This document shows positions 18,862-27,714 of a stretch of 27,753 bases of DNA, in pieces. This DNA comes from Acrasis kona (Eukaryota; Heterolobosea; Eutetramitea; Acrasida; Acrasidae), in NCBI GenBank assembly GCA_026419775.2, contig JAOPGA020001895.1:1-27753 (forward strand), read 5' to 3'. Positions within the stretch are counted from its first letter, which is position 1. Each line of letters starts with the position of its first letter. The position numbers and the translations under genes are program-made. The notes under the pieces are model-generated. The model ran no database searches, was not told the origin of the DNA, and saw only the letters and a list, made by a program, of their open reading frames with translations.

Positions 18862-19555
18862 ATGCAGCAAGTCAACAAATTACATGGGCCAAATAACTAC
18901 AAACCAGCATTATCTAGGCCAATAACACCATTTAACAGTACAAATTTAAAACATTCAAGTTCTGTTAATTCAAATTCTCATCAACCTCTAACTCAGCATA
19001 CATGCCACCATCAAACAAACTACAACTCTTCAAATAGATGCGGTTTTGAATTTGTTAATGAAACACATAAACATTCGACAACAGTTACAACTACACCTAT
19101 ACAAACAGATCAAACCCCTACATCTATTTGCAATCCTATAGCAACTTCAATCAATTAAATATTGTCATTAATTCAAACTTTATCAACATCACCAATTCCG
19201 CCAACATAACCAATCCAAACTCCCATACCTACATCAAATATTTTACAGATGATTTCCCCTCTCTAGCATCCTTATCAACATTGTCTAATGATATATTTAT
19301 AGACATCCCTCATTTATCACTTTACAATCATCCAACAGCAAATCATGTATATCTTCTTCAGATATTTTAATTGATATACCAACTGAGAGTTTATCAATTC
19401 CTTCTAATATCAATTGGACAGATGTTACTCCAACACTCTTGAGTAAAAAGTTTCCAGATTTTTTACCTATCACTAGTTTAACTGTGCTCAAGCCATCGTA
19501 TATAGAGAATTTCAAATCTGGCATGGAATATTTTATCAAGTCAAGAGACATTTTG
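18862..19555 (+). pseudogene. Asn/Ser/Thr-rich broken ORF, possibly retroelement ORF1/gag
   Basis: A run of plus-strand coding-like sequence with a biased composition: Asn, Ser, Thr and His-rich at the start (NNYKPALSRPITPFNSTNLK), then TDDFPSLASLSTL, then TDVTPTLLSKKFPDFLPI and ENFKSGMEYFIKSRD. The pieces lie in successive frames, so it is broken about twice. The low-complexity start with a more folded end recalls the gag or ORF1 protein of a retroelement, but no zinc knuckle is seen and the family is not recognised. It is a fossil. Confidence 0.35.
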
Positions 19556-19722
19556 ATAATAAAAACCTACACCTAAAAAAGTCTCGAGTTAATGGGGGAC
19601 GAACAAATAAACATTTAGTTTTATCCTTTGCACTTTTGTCCTTGGATAATTGTAAATATGTCCAGATATATCTAAAACTGAGCTCAACTTAATAAGTATA
19701 TCAAATATAAAAGGGTCTATGC

Positions 19723-20798
19723 ATAATCACTCTAAGCTGCCTAGACCATATATAGAATATTCCCGCACTCTAAGTATTTTTAGAAACTCTAAGATCAAAA
19801 AAGGAAATTTAAGAACAACAGTTTATTATCTTCTTTGGTCTCTTTTTCTTTTTGCCTTTACTCTTATCCCTTGAATCNTCATCCGGCGGGACATTGTCAT
19901 GTACAAACTAATCAATATCTGCATCTTGCTCATGAACTCCATAAGATGAAAAGTTTGTAATTCGTCGACTACGTTGCGGGCCCTCCAATTGATGTCGATT
20001 CTCAGATATCATGGCAATCATCCTTGACTCTGATATCCTGACAGTTTCTGGTATTGTACCATTATCCCTCTTTTTCTTTTGAGGTTGTACTTCTGGTGGT
20101 GACATTACTTGGCATGCTTTTGATGGAGACTCTGAAGGCAACTCTAAATCAGACTTTGAAGCTCTTGTTGTTTCTGGGGTCTGATGTGATGGAGAGGCTC
20201 CACCAGGCATTGGACTTGAGCTGTGTGATGTCGATAGTGTTCAAGGAGGCGTAAAAGTTGAATTGCGCGAATTATTCACTGGCGATGACATGTAGTCATA
20301 ACTATCTGCACCCAAATACGCCTGTAATGATATCTTCCAACACCCTGGTAGGTAACTCCTCCAAATTTAAGAGTTTTCTCTTTGTTGTACCCTTGTTTTC
20401 CAAAACAATATTGAACATCATATATCAGCCATTTGTCATCGTTTGGTGCAGCACAGTGACACAACCTGTTGTATTGTGGGTTTTCCATAATAGTATGAAT
20501 ATCCTTCTCTATGATGTCAAGTGCTTGAATCTTGTCAGTAACAGATTTAATCTGAACTCTCTTAGTAATGACGTTTCGTTTAGACATAACATATTTTATT
20601 TAATGTTATTTTACATCTTATCTTTAATCCCTTTTATACCAAATATCTTCGCGCCAAGCTCCTAGTAACGGACTTGTGTGTGCGCTATTGTCCCTGTCAT
20701 CATGTTTTTATAACGTTAATGTTTGCGGGGAATATATTTTTAGCTATCTATATATGGTTAATTTGCTTAGAGTTAGAGTTCAGCTTAGAGTGATTATG
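19723..20798. mobile_element. 1.08-kb inverted-repeat element with subterminal repeats
   Basis: CATAATCACTCTAAGCTG at 19723-19740 recurs exactly inverted at 20781-20798. Inside both ends lie further copies of CTCTAAG (left: 19731, 19769, 19788; right, inverted: 20766-20772 and 20784-20790) and a shared CCATATATAG plus ATTCCCGC-like block. Terminal repeats with clustered short subterminal motifs are typical of DNA transposons, the motifs being transposase-binding sites. If the ends are ATCACTC, each side is flanked by TA, but the palindromic CATAATC leaves this ambiguous. The single broken gene within is on the minus strand. No transposase is recognised, so it may be non-autonomous. Confidence 0.6.
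19818..20587 (-). pseudogene. Unrecognised gene inside the inverted-repeat element
   Basis: A minus-strand gene starts at an ATG at 20587 (MSKRNVITKRVQIKSVTDKI) and has a compact N-terminal part containing NRLCHCAAPNDDKWLIYDVQ and TLKFGGVTYQGVGRYHY. A Ser/Pro-rich linker (SHSSSPMPGGASPSHQTPET) leads to a helical piece (ESRMIAMISENRHQLEG) and, after a stop at about 19,908, a lysine-rich tail (KGKKKKRPKKII) typical of a nuclear localisation signal. It is interrupted by roughly one frameshift and two stops. I do not recognise the family. It fills almost the whole space between the terminal repeats, so it is the element's own gene; a DNA-binding or transposase role is inference. Confidence 0.45.
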
Positions 20799-21172
20799 GG
20801 CGGACTCAATACAAAATAGGTTCATGCCCAAGCTTGACTTATCCTGATAGTTGCTATTTGATAATGTCTTCTAATAATATTAGCAGTTTTTTTAAAGATT
20901 AAACATTAGAAATCATGCTACAAGTTACTTGTGTTCAACCGATCATACCAGCCCATAGTCCAACAAGTCAAAGACTGGATAACCTTATTGATCCTTACCA
21001 TTGCATCATGTAGTTTGGGATTATTGTAACAACAGTCAAGGAGCAAACATTTTCACATTAACCCACAGTATGTAAATAATTGTACAGTCATGTTTTATGT
21101 ACACAGTTTTTATGTGCAATCAAATAAAAAGGATTTTTTTAGGATGAAGTTTACTTTATTGGTCAACAATAA
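20799..21172. other. Intergenic region
   Basis: About 370 bp, AT-rich, with a polyadenylation-like AATAAA near 21,124. One short coding-like piece near 20,940-21,010 (SPTSQRLDNLIDPYHCIM) may belong to the OTU-like fragment downstream, but the link is weak. Confidence 0.35.
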
Positions 21173-21544
21173 CTTACATATCCTCCATTGAAAACAAAAG
21201 CTCTAGAGTACATCAAAGAAAATCTCAACAAGATCCATTTTGTAGAGTATAATGCTGGTTATGAAACAAGTATATTGAAATATTACATTAAATGTAACAA
21301 CCTTTCAGACCAAATGAAAAGTGGAGGTCATTAAAGGAGTACGTTGAAACATGGAGATGGATTTTACATGGATGATGAAACATTATTGGCATTTTCTAAT
21401 GTACTGAACATTACCATCAATACATATTTGTGGTATATGGGTGCTTTATCGAGAAATACATATAGACCAATTGTACAACAGGGTGATACTGTGGAGGTGA
21501 ACCTTTTGCTTTGTGGGCTTCATTACCTGACAATCAAAAAATAA
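21173..21544 (+). pseudogene. OTU-type cysteine protease fragment
   Basis: The frame reads KALEYIKENLNKIHFVEYNA, then a helical stretch, then HGDGFYMDDETLLAFSNVLN followed by ITINTY, and ends LLLCGLHYLTIKK. The order of an acidic-helix region, a (W/H)GD motif, a helix followed by an I.I..Y strand, and a terminal HY is the C-terminal half of an OTU deubiquitinase fold, with the His of LHYLTI in the place of the catalytic histidine. The N-terminal Asp/Cys half is not recognisable. OTU domains occur both in host deubiquitinases and as passengers in transposable elements. It is a broken fragment, ending one base into the repeat at 21,544. Confidence 0.45.
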
Positions 21545-21652
21545 ATGATTTTTTTATTATTCACCTTCCTAATAGGTTTTTTAAAACAATCACCGCAATC
21601 TCTACTTCAAAATAAAATTTGATGGACAATATATTTGGTATAGAGCCAAAAC
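21544..21652 (+). repeat. Repeat unit A-B, unoccupied copy
   Basis: Part A (21544-21613) matches 24207-24276 at 64 of 70 positions. Part B (21615-21652) matches 26239-26276 at 34 of 38. Here A and B meet at CAAAA-TA-AAATTTG with one TA (21613-21614). In the other copy they are separated by a 1.96-kb element with TA on both sides. This copy is therefore the pre-insertion form of the site. Part A can be read as a hydrophobic peptide, MIFLLFTFLIGFLKQSPQSL. Confidence 0.8.
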
Positions 21653-22080
21653 GTGTAAAAAATCATAGTTCTGTATTTTTTTTGAAAACAGGGGTAAGCT
21701 TGATAGTTTTTTGGTAGTTTTACAACCCCTGTCAATGGTTATTGATAAATTATAGTTCTGTGTTGATTTGTAACTTTCTAAATCACGGGTATTCCGTCAT
21801 GTATATATTTTTATTTATTCTTGCCAAGCCCTACCTATACAAATCTTTATTTTAAAGAAGTATATTTTGAATGACAACCTCAGAAACATTAGATTCTAAA
21901 GTTAAATCAGCATCACACAAAGTATTTACATCAGCGCGGTCTGTTGTAATGTCAATACCTATGGTATTTGAACCTGTGGTTCCATTATTATCGACTTTGG
22001 TTGAATTGTTGCAACAATTCTTACCTTTACGACATATATATCGTCGCTGTTGTGTTTGTGCTGTTGCTGTTAGTATTTAA

Positions 22081-23646
22081 ATGTCAGAAGCTTGTTATAC
22101 AAACAACAAACAAATAATCATAATGGAATCATCACAAGAAATTGACACTGAAGTAAATACTGCTCAAGATGAATCCCAATCCCAAGAGAAGAGTGAGACC
22201 AAATTGGAAGAGTTGATAAGTATTGTTACAGAGCTTCAAAAGTCTGTGTTGCACTTGAAGTGCTGCCATCTTGTCCATCACCAGCAACAGTGGTGGTGAG
22301 GCTGTCGACCGGTCTTCCCTGCCTACGTTGGTAGAGTCTGAAGTCAGACACTGCGTGGTTGAAAAAGTATGGGCAACAATATATCCAAATGGATATAACT
22401 AGGCAGGAGATCACCAACACAGTGGGTGCTGCCAGCCATGACCTTTACGCCAGAGCAGTCAAGAGCAGTAGTCATGACAACCACCATGCCTATCCACTGC
22501 ATAAAAATGCAGTGGATAAAGCCATCAAATGGTGTAAGGTAAATGTTACCGATGAGAGGGCCTCCAAAAAAACCAAACATGGTAAATAAAAATTATTATT
22601 TAAAAATAACTGTAATTTCCGTGTAGAAGATTTTCCGCAGACAACTGAACAGATAATCAACGGTGTAGAGTATTTAATTGATGACATTGATGAATTAAAG
22701 TTCACTAGAAATAAAATCCTTAAAGAACTTCATCAAAGAGTACAAATACTGATTGATCAACTTGTTCAAGATAGTGTAATTGTAAAATGCTATCGTAGAG
22801 AACTAAAGTATCTACTTGGATTACAAACCGAGTTCAAAAAAGATGGAAGTATTAGATTGGTAGTAAATGGAGGTGGACTCAGTGAGCAATTGCCCTAATA
22901 CCAACGGAAGCTTCCGAAACGTAGTGACATTTTCAAGGTAGTTGAAGAGAATTCCTGGGGATGCGTTATTGATATCAAAGATTGTTATCATAATATTCCA
23001 GTAGCTGAAAAATCGCAACCATACCTCGGTTCAATTGCCAATACTATTATTTCGTCAAGTGCCCCCAAGGAGTGACCACCAGTGGTGATGATGTGTAACC
23101 TTGACGAATCATATTGCAACCATAACAGATCCATCCATATTGGTGCAAGTGGATGATTTTCTCGTATCGGGCAAGACTCCTGAAGAGGTGATAGACCGAA
23201 GAGATANACTAATCCAGAATATAGTAAAATACAAGCTACCTGTGAACTATGCCAAATCGCAGATGGAACCGTTACAGGTAATACCATCATATCTAATGTA
23301 TAAATTAGATTATGCTCAGCATAAGGTGTACACCAAGGATGTAAACTTAGAAAAAGTAGGCACCGTTTTAAAAGACCTAATAGAAGGGGAATATGAAAAT
23401 GGAGAACTATTATCTATCCTAGGAAGAATCGCGTGCAATTTACCGAGGTATGATATTAGTCAACAATTACGTCCGCTTCGCAAGAAGGTAATTTATGAAG
23501 AGTTAATGGATGATTATCCAATTGACATCACTACAGATGACATTGAATTAATGAGGAGTGTACATTTACAATGTGACCAAGCGCATGCACTTAAGGTTGG
23601 CAAGTTAGGTCGAGAAAAAACTGGATGTAAACGTAAGAGCCAATGA
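22081..23646 (+). mobile_element. DIRS-like retrotransposon fossil (gag-like and reverse transcriptase)
   Basis: Degraded plus-strand retroelement coding sequence. The first part is Gln/Glu/Ser-rich with a coiled-coil stretch (KLEELISIVTELQKSVLHL), which fits a gag-like start. The later part has reverse transcriptase blocks: FKKDGSIRLVVNGGG, an IDIKDCYHNIPV block, and LVQVDDFLVSGKTPEEV with the DD of the active site. The short spacing and the R-L-V-V and D-x-K-D-x-Y-x-x-I-P-V forms are those of DIRS/PAT-type (tyrosine-recombinase) retrotransposons, not LINEs. It is an old, broken copy with several interruptions. A tyrosine recombinase on the opposite strand lies 0.8 kb downstream but inside a separate inverted-repeat element, so I do not assign it here. 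Confidence 0.6.
22491..22518. repeat. Perfect 12-bp hairpin with AAAA loop
   Basis: TATCCACTGCAT and ATGCAGTGGATA enclose AAAA. It lies within the gag-like part of the retroelement fossil. A perfect 12-bp stem with a 4-nt loop is unlikely by chance at one site, though not in 28 kb as a whole. Confidence 0.6.
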
Positions 23647-24206
23647 AGTAAACATAGGAATCAAAAGAAACCAAAGTTAAATGTTTAATAAAAAAAATAC
23701 ATGTTTTCTAAAGAAAAATGTGGGGTGATCTATATAAAGAGTCTCTGTGCACTATAGGCTCAAAGTACCTGTTATAGAATATGATTGAAACCAAAGGGTC
23801 CTGAGGCTTTGCACAGGTTATTAGGGGTTTGCGCCTGTTGGCGCTTAATGAACTCTAGGGAAACCAACGGTTTGTACAGGACTTCGACTACCATGTGAAC
23901 AATACTAATAGAATGTTTGTTATGTTTCTGTACATTATAATTACATTTTGAATACATTTTATACCATTTAATGAATAGGTAATAATAAGAGATTATATCA
24001 AACAATGTATTATATACTATGTATATAACTGCTGAATGTGCTGTGGGGTCAGCACATTTGTACCTGTACTTCACACACCACACTTGTGAATATACACGTG
24101 TCGTGGTCAACCACTTACAACCATTTCCGTCTTAACTTCTTTGCTTCTTTTAAAATCGGATGTGGGATCAGAAAAGTGTTATAACACACACTTGTCAGAA
24201 CTTTAC
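23647..24206. other. Spacer with small hairpin
   Basis: About 560 bp after the reverse transcriptase fossil. It contains a hairpin at 24035-24058 (AATGTGCTG, 6-nt loop, CAGCACATT) and AATAAA near 23,687. No coding sequence is supported. Confidence 0.4.
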
Positions 24207-24276
24207 AATGATTCTTTTATTATTCACCTTCTTAATGGGTTTTTTAATAAAATCACCGCAATCTCTCCTTCAAAAT
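24207..24276 (+). repeat. Repeat unit part A, occupied copy
   Basis: This part matches 21544-21613 at 64 of 70 positions. It stops exactly at the TA where the inverted-repeat element begins. Part B resumes at 26239 beyond the element. Confidence 0.8.
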
Positions 24277-24422
24277 ATTGTCAATTGTAAAATTCCAGTC
24301 TCTTTATCCACAGAGATTTTATGCCTTTTTTAGCGATCAACTATAATTCTTTTCTCACTTTTACAACCGAGTGTGGAACAAAAACACACCAGCGGGGAAC
24401 AAAAACATGCCCTCATACTTTA

Positions 24423-25160
24423 TTAATTAAATGTAACATTACAATTATTGAACACAAGGTTCCATTTTTTAGTCTTCCCTGCCATTTCAACTACCCTGCT
24501 GTTGTCCAACTGCTCGCTATTGTTGTCAACATCATCTTCTCCTCCGCCAGTGTTCATCTCAATTGTACTGATTGCATTGGATAGTTTCTTTGAGGTACTC
24601 TTCCTCACGCAATCCGATGAATCAATATACTCTTGAGATGTTGATTGAATTTTATGTTGTAACATCGACTGAATTTTGGCGGCACAGAATCCCATCTCGG
24701 CCATAGAAGTGGCCATTGTTCTATGACCAGAATGCAATGTATACCTATCAATACCGTGCCTCACACCAATAACTGCGCCGGCTTTGTTTTTTTGAATTCT
24801 TTGGTCACATACCCTTCCATTAGCAATCTCCCACTGCACATCCTGTGGCAACTTGTCCTTGTATTTAATCAACATGTCTTTAAAGACTGCCCCAACAGTG
24901 TTTTCTCCAATAGGCAAACTCTCACAAAAATAACCTCTACCTCTGTTGTTAATCCACTTATGGAACACACGTCCTCGCAACTGACCATCGCTGATTTGAC
25001 TTACAGCACCGTCCACGCACTTGCCATAATACTTGATGAACAATGTATATGCACAAACAGCAGGATTTTCCTCACAAGCAGAAATGACAACCTCATCCAC
25101 TCCAGTCTTTGATTCTCCATCTTGAAAAATGATTGTAATCCTCTGAAAGAATCCTGGAGC
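24423..25160 (-). CDS. Tyrosine recombinase (DIRS/Crypton-like), fragment
   Basis: The minus strand encodes the catalytic part of a tyrosine recombinase. ITIIFQDGESKTGVDEVVIS holds the beta-hairpin lysine (SKT); NPAVCAYTLFIKYYG is the P..C....Y block common in eukaryotic mobile-element recombinases; LHSGHRTMATSMAEMG holds the H-x-x-R box; IQSMLQHKIQSTSQEYID holds the last helix with the nucleophilic tyrosine. The C-terminus adds an acidic tail (GGGEDDVDNNSEQLDNS). Such enzymes cut and rejoin DNA through a 3'-phosphotyrosine link and integrate DIRS retroelements and Crypton DNA transposons. The N-terminal region with the first arginine is absent; the sequence changes there to a Tc1/mariner fragment on the other strand. 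It is treated as an incomplete fossil copy. Confidence 0.7.
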   Translation of the reverse strand, partial: APGFFQRITIIFQDGESKTGVDEVVISACEENPAVCAYTLFIKYYGKCVDGAVSQISDGQLRGRVFHKWINNRGRGYFCESLPIGENTVGAVFKDMLIKYKDKLPQDVQWEIANGRVCDQRIQKNKAGAVIGVRHGIDRYTLHSGHRTMATSMAEMGFCAAKIQSMLQHKIQSTSQEYIDSSDCVRKSTSKKLSNAISTIEMNTGGGEDDVDNNSEQLDNSRVVEMAGKTKKWNLVFNNCNVTFN

Positions 25161-25161
25161 A

Positions 25162-25680
25162 GTGTACAAAAATGGAGTGCGCGCAGACAGTCGCACGATA
25201 GAGACACTTTGTAACAATTTTTTAAATAGCAACAATTCTGTATCAATTTACAAGCTAGCACAACAAAATAAAGTGTCATATAACTTTGCAGTCAAAGTCA
25301 TACAAGAAAAACAGGGGATCCGTCCAATTGTCATGCAGGGTCGACCAAAAAATGGGACACCTAAAACACAAAAGTGTATTTGAGAAAATGACTTGTCTTT
25401 TCCCGCATAAAAAGCATGAATGGGTATCACAGCAAGTGTTTGAGCGATTTGGGATTCTTTTAGATGTTCCACAAATGTGCCGGCTTTGTTATCAACTTGG
25501 GTTTTGTCGCAAGCGGATTTCATTAATCGCGGCACGTCATGCGCTCCCACATATAAAACTTGCCCGATATGTATTAAGGCAGCATGTCCAAGGTATTCAA
25601 GTGCAAGATGCTATCTTAATAGATGAGTCCCACTTTGATTATGCAGTTATGGCATACTCTTTTGGTGATCCTTTTTCAAT
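25162..25680 (+). pseudogene. Tc1/mariner-type transposase fragment
   Basis: The first frame (25162-25383) has a paired-type helix-turn-helix, TIETLCNNFLNSNNSVSIYK followed by KVSYNFAVKVIQ, and the GRP motif (QGRPKNGTPKT) that separates the two DNA-binding subdomains in Tc1-type transposases. The frame then shifts near 25,370; the second frame carries a second HTH (EWVSQQVFERFGILLDVPQM, then CRLCYQLGF) and ILIDESHFDY with the first catalytic Asp. The sequence loses similarity soon after, around 25,680, so the D and E/D that complete the DDE/D triad are missing. It is a dead fragment: one frameshift and a lost C-terminus. It sits in the middle of the 24,278-26,236 element. Confidence 0.65.
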
Positions 25681-26142
25681 AGCGTTTGTGACAACCTGTG
25701 AAAGGAAGAACTTCTTAATCCCCTCTTTTCTATCTTTGGCAGATACTGTTGGTGAAGAAGGTGTTGAGGGTGTTATACTTAAAGGAGTGGAAGGTGTTGT
25801 AGCGGGTGATGCCATTGAAGAGATCTGTCTTTTTTTGGCTGAAACCGGTGGTGGTGCGTTATTTGCTGGTGTGTGTGTAAATTCATCAATGTATGGTTCA
25901 CTGTCTTGAAAAGGATTTCTCCCGGAGAGCACATTCTGTCTTGAATGGGTAAATGGTGGTGGAGAGAATGGTTGGAGAGGAATTGGAATTCTCTGAATGT
26001 TGCCCGCTTGTAATAATTGCACAAATGACTGTGGTGGGACTGTGTTTCTGCTATTTGTGTTCATGCCAATGTTGTTTGTGTTCATTCTCGCTTTTAAATC
26101 ACTAGTGTTTGTAGCTTTCTGATCAGTTGTAATGGTTTCCAA
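25639..26142 (-). CDS. Pro/Thr/Ser-rich ORF inside the TIR element
   Basis: A 167-residue minus-strand frame starts at an ATG at 26142, 75 bp inside the right terminal repeat. It is polar at the start (METITTDQKATNTSDLKARM), Pro-rich in the middle (IPIPLQPFSPPPFTHSRQ) and Thr/Ser/Pro-rich later (PATTPSTPLSITPSTPSSPT), ending in a basic stretch. The last 20 or so codons run antisense through the Tc1/mariner fragment and are probably not original. It has the same direction as the tyrosine recombinase beyond the fragment, so it may be the 5' part of the same gene; this is inference. The low-complexity composition gives no family. Confidence 0.4.
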   Translation of the reverse strand: METITTDQKATNTSDLKARMNTNNIGMNTNSRNTVPPQSFVQLLQAGNIQRIPIPLQPFSPPPFTHSRQNVLSGRNPFQDSEPYIDEFTHTPANNAPPPVSAKKRQISSMASPATTPSTPLSITPSTPSSPTVSAKDRKEGIKKFFLSQVVTNAIEKGSPKEYAITA

Positions 26143-26238
26143 GAAGTTGTAATGATTTCTGAGAAGTTTCTCATCAACCCACTAAAAATTCCACTTCCAA
26201 AATTCCATTCCTTTCATGGAATTTTACAATCGACAATA

Positions 26239-26418
26239 AAATTTGATGGACAATATGTTTGGAAAAGAGCTAAAACCACTGAAAGTCAACCCTCAGATAG
26301 AAAAAGTGTTCTAAAGCTTTCAAAAGGAGCTCTAGCGTGCTCTTGGGATGTCTTCTTATTGTGGATTTTGGTATTCCTTGACGGATTTTGTGTCTATTTT
26401 CAGTTCATTTTAGCCTAA
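26239..26418 (+). other. Repeat unit part B and short ORF tail, occupied copy
   Basis: Part B (26239-26276) is 34 of 38 identical to 21615-21652 and reads KFDGQYVWKRAKT; the other copy reads KFDGQYIWYRAKT. The frame continues to a TAA at 26418 with a hydrophobic end (SWDVFLLWILVFLDGF). The conserved reading suggests A-B is part of a coding sequence in an older repeat family, with possible membrane segments at both ends. I do not recognise it. Confidence 0.4.
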
Positions 26419-26530
26419 AATAAATCAATTTTAAGCAGTTTGAGTTTCAATTCCGTTCTGTTTTTGCTTCTTTTCCGTTCTGTTTTTATTTGAATTTAAC
26501 TTCTAACACGGAACACAAAAAACAAAAAAC

Positions 26531-27714
26531 ATGGGAAAGTCAGACATTGCACCTTTCAACTTTGTTGCTGCATTTGAAAAAATGTTTAGAGAGAAATTCA
26601 ACAGGCAGTATCAATTGAAAAACTTTTCAAAAATATCTGCAGAACTGTTCCAGAGAATGGTTGTCCTGGAAGAATTTTCGGAAACTATTGGGAAGTCTAC
26701 CAAAATTTCTAAAGTTAGGGATCAAGGTATTATTGAGATTGAGCGTGTGATGGACCTGGATGTGATTCATGATCTTGTAAACCATTACTTGGATACAAAG
26801 GATGACATTACATATAATCAACGTCAACACTTGAATGTGCTCAAGTCCAAAAGTAAAAACAGCCACTTGACTCTAAAAAAGCAGAATGAGCAACTTATTG
26901 CTAAGTGCAAAAGTATATAATGAAGCAATTTTGTTTAACAAAAATGTAGAGAAGGATGAGAGCAAGAATGAGGGTGAGGTAAGCAATACCACACCTACAA
27001 TCAATTATGCCACTGTTCTGAATGATAACGAAGGTAGCATCAAGGAAGCTCTCATTCATAGAGCTGTGCACCGTAACACAGTTAAGCTGACAGAGCTTTT
27101 TAAGTTTTATAATATGATATAGGACAATGTTGATGAGAAAATTGAGATTGCACAAAACATGCTCAAAAAAGCCAAGGAAATGCAGAAGCAACAAGAAGAA
27201 TTAAGAAGTCAATACCGGTACCATATTACCAACATACAGACAGCAATTCAAAATTTGGACAAGGAGCATGCCACAATTTAACCTGACACTCCATATAACT
27301 TGCCAAAATTCCTGTTTCAAAGTGCCTCGATTAATGTGCCTGCTCCACCTCAACCATCAATCTACCAACCATTCACTTCACCACCTCAAAAAGTGATAAC
27401 AGTGGGTGATGACCACTTTGGAGACAACCGTTATAACCGCCAACTCCCCATTTAATCAAATGATACATTCACAAACACATGTTATCCAACCTCAACTCTA
27501 CCACCAAAAACAGCACAACCAAGTACACAATAATCAACTTGAAGTGCCTAATGTCAACCAACCACCACATCAAAGGATCAGTGAATCTCCTATACCAAAT
27601 AAGCCGGGAACCCCAGTTCCAATTCAGCGAACACCATATGGATTACGGCTCTTTTATGAGAAACGCCCAACAACAAATAAAGTATCAGGACAAAAAAGAA
27701 CAGTTAGTGATTAG
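26531..27714 (+). pseudogene. Unrecognised coiled-coil, Gln/Pro-rich protein, broken
   Basis: Starts at an ATG at 26531 (MGKSDIAPFNFVAAFEKMFR) preceded by an A-rich leader. The first 130 residues look folded (EFSETIGKSTKISKV, ERVMDLDVIHDLVNHYLDTK), then a lysine/glutamine coiled coil (KIEIAQNMLKKAKEMQKQQE), then a Pro/Gln/His-rich region and a C-terminal motif, IQRTPYGLRLFYEKRP. The pieces lie in more than one frame, so it is interrupted about three times. Length, coiled coil and low-complexity tail would suit a gag- or ORF1-like structural protein or an accessory protein of a transposon, but no zinc knuckle or enzyme motif is visible. It is treated as a fossil of unknown family. Confidence 0.45.

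Larger units (their letters stand above)
24278..26236. mobile_element. 1.96-kb TIR element carrying a tyrosine recombinase
   Basis: The left end TTGTCAATTGTAAAATTCCA (24278-24297) matches the reverse complement of the right end (26217-26236) at 19 of 20 positions. TA lies directly outside each end (24276-24277 and 26237-26238), and the unoccupied relative at 21613 has a single TA, so the element inserted at TA with duplication, as Tc1/mariner elements do. Inside are a tyrosine recombinase on the minus strand (24423-25160), a Tc1/mariner transposase fragment on the plus strand (25162-about 25680) and a Pro/Thr-rich minus-strand frame (25639-26142). Either a Tc1-type element captured a recombinase gene, or a recombinase element with inverted ends was later hit by a Tc1 copy. 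Confidence 0.75.

Noticed and set aside
25285-25909. Long plus-strand frame past 25,680 as a continuous transposase
   Set aside because: After the first catalytic motif it becomes Gly/Val/Glu low-complexity, the antisense of the Pro/Thr-rich frame, so the transposase similarity ends near 25,680.
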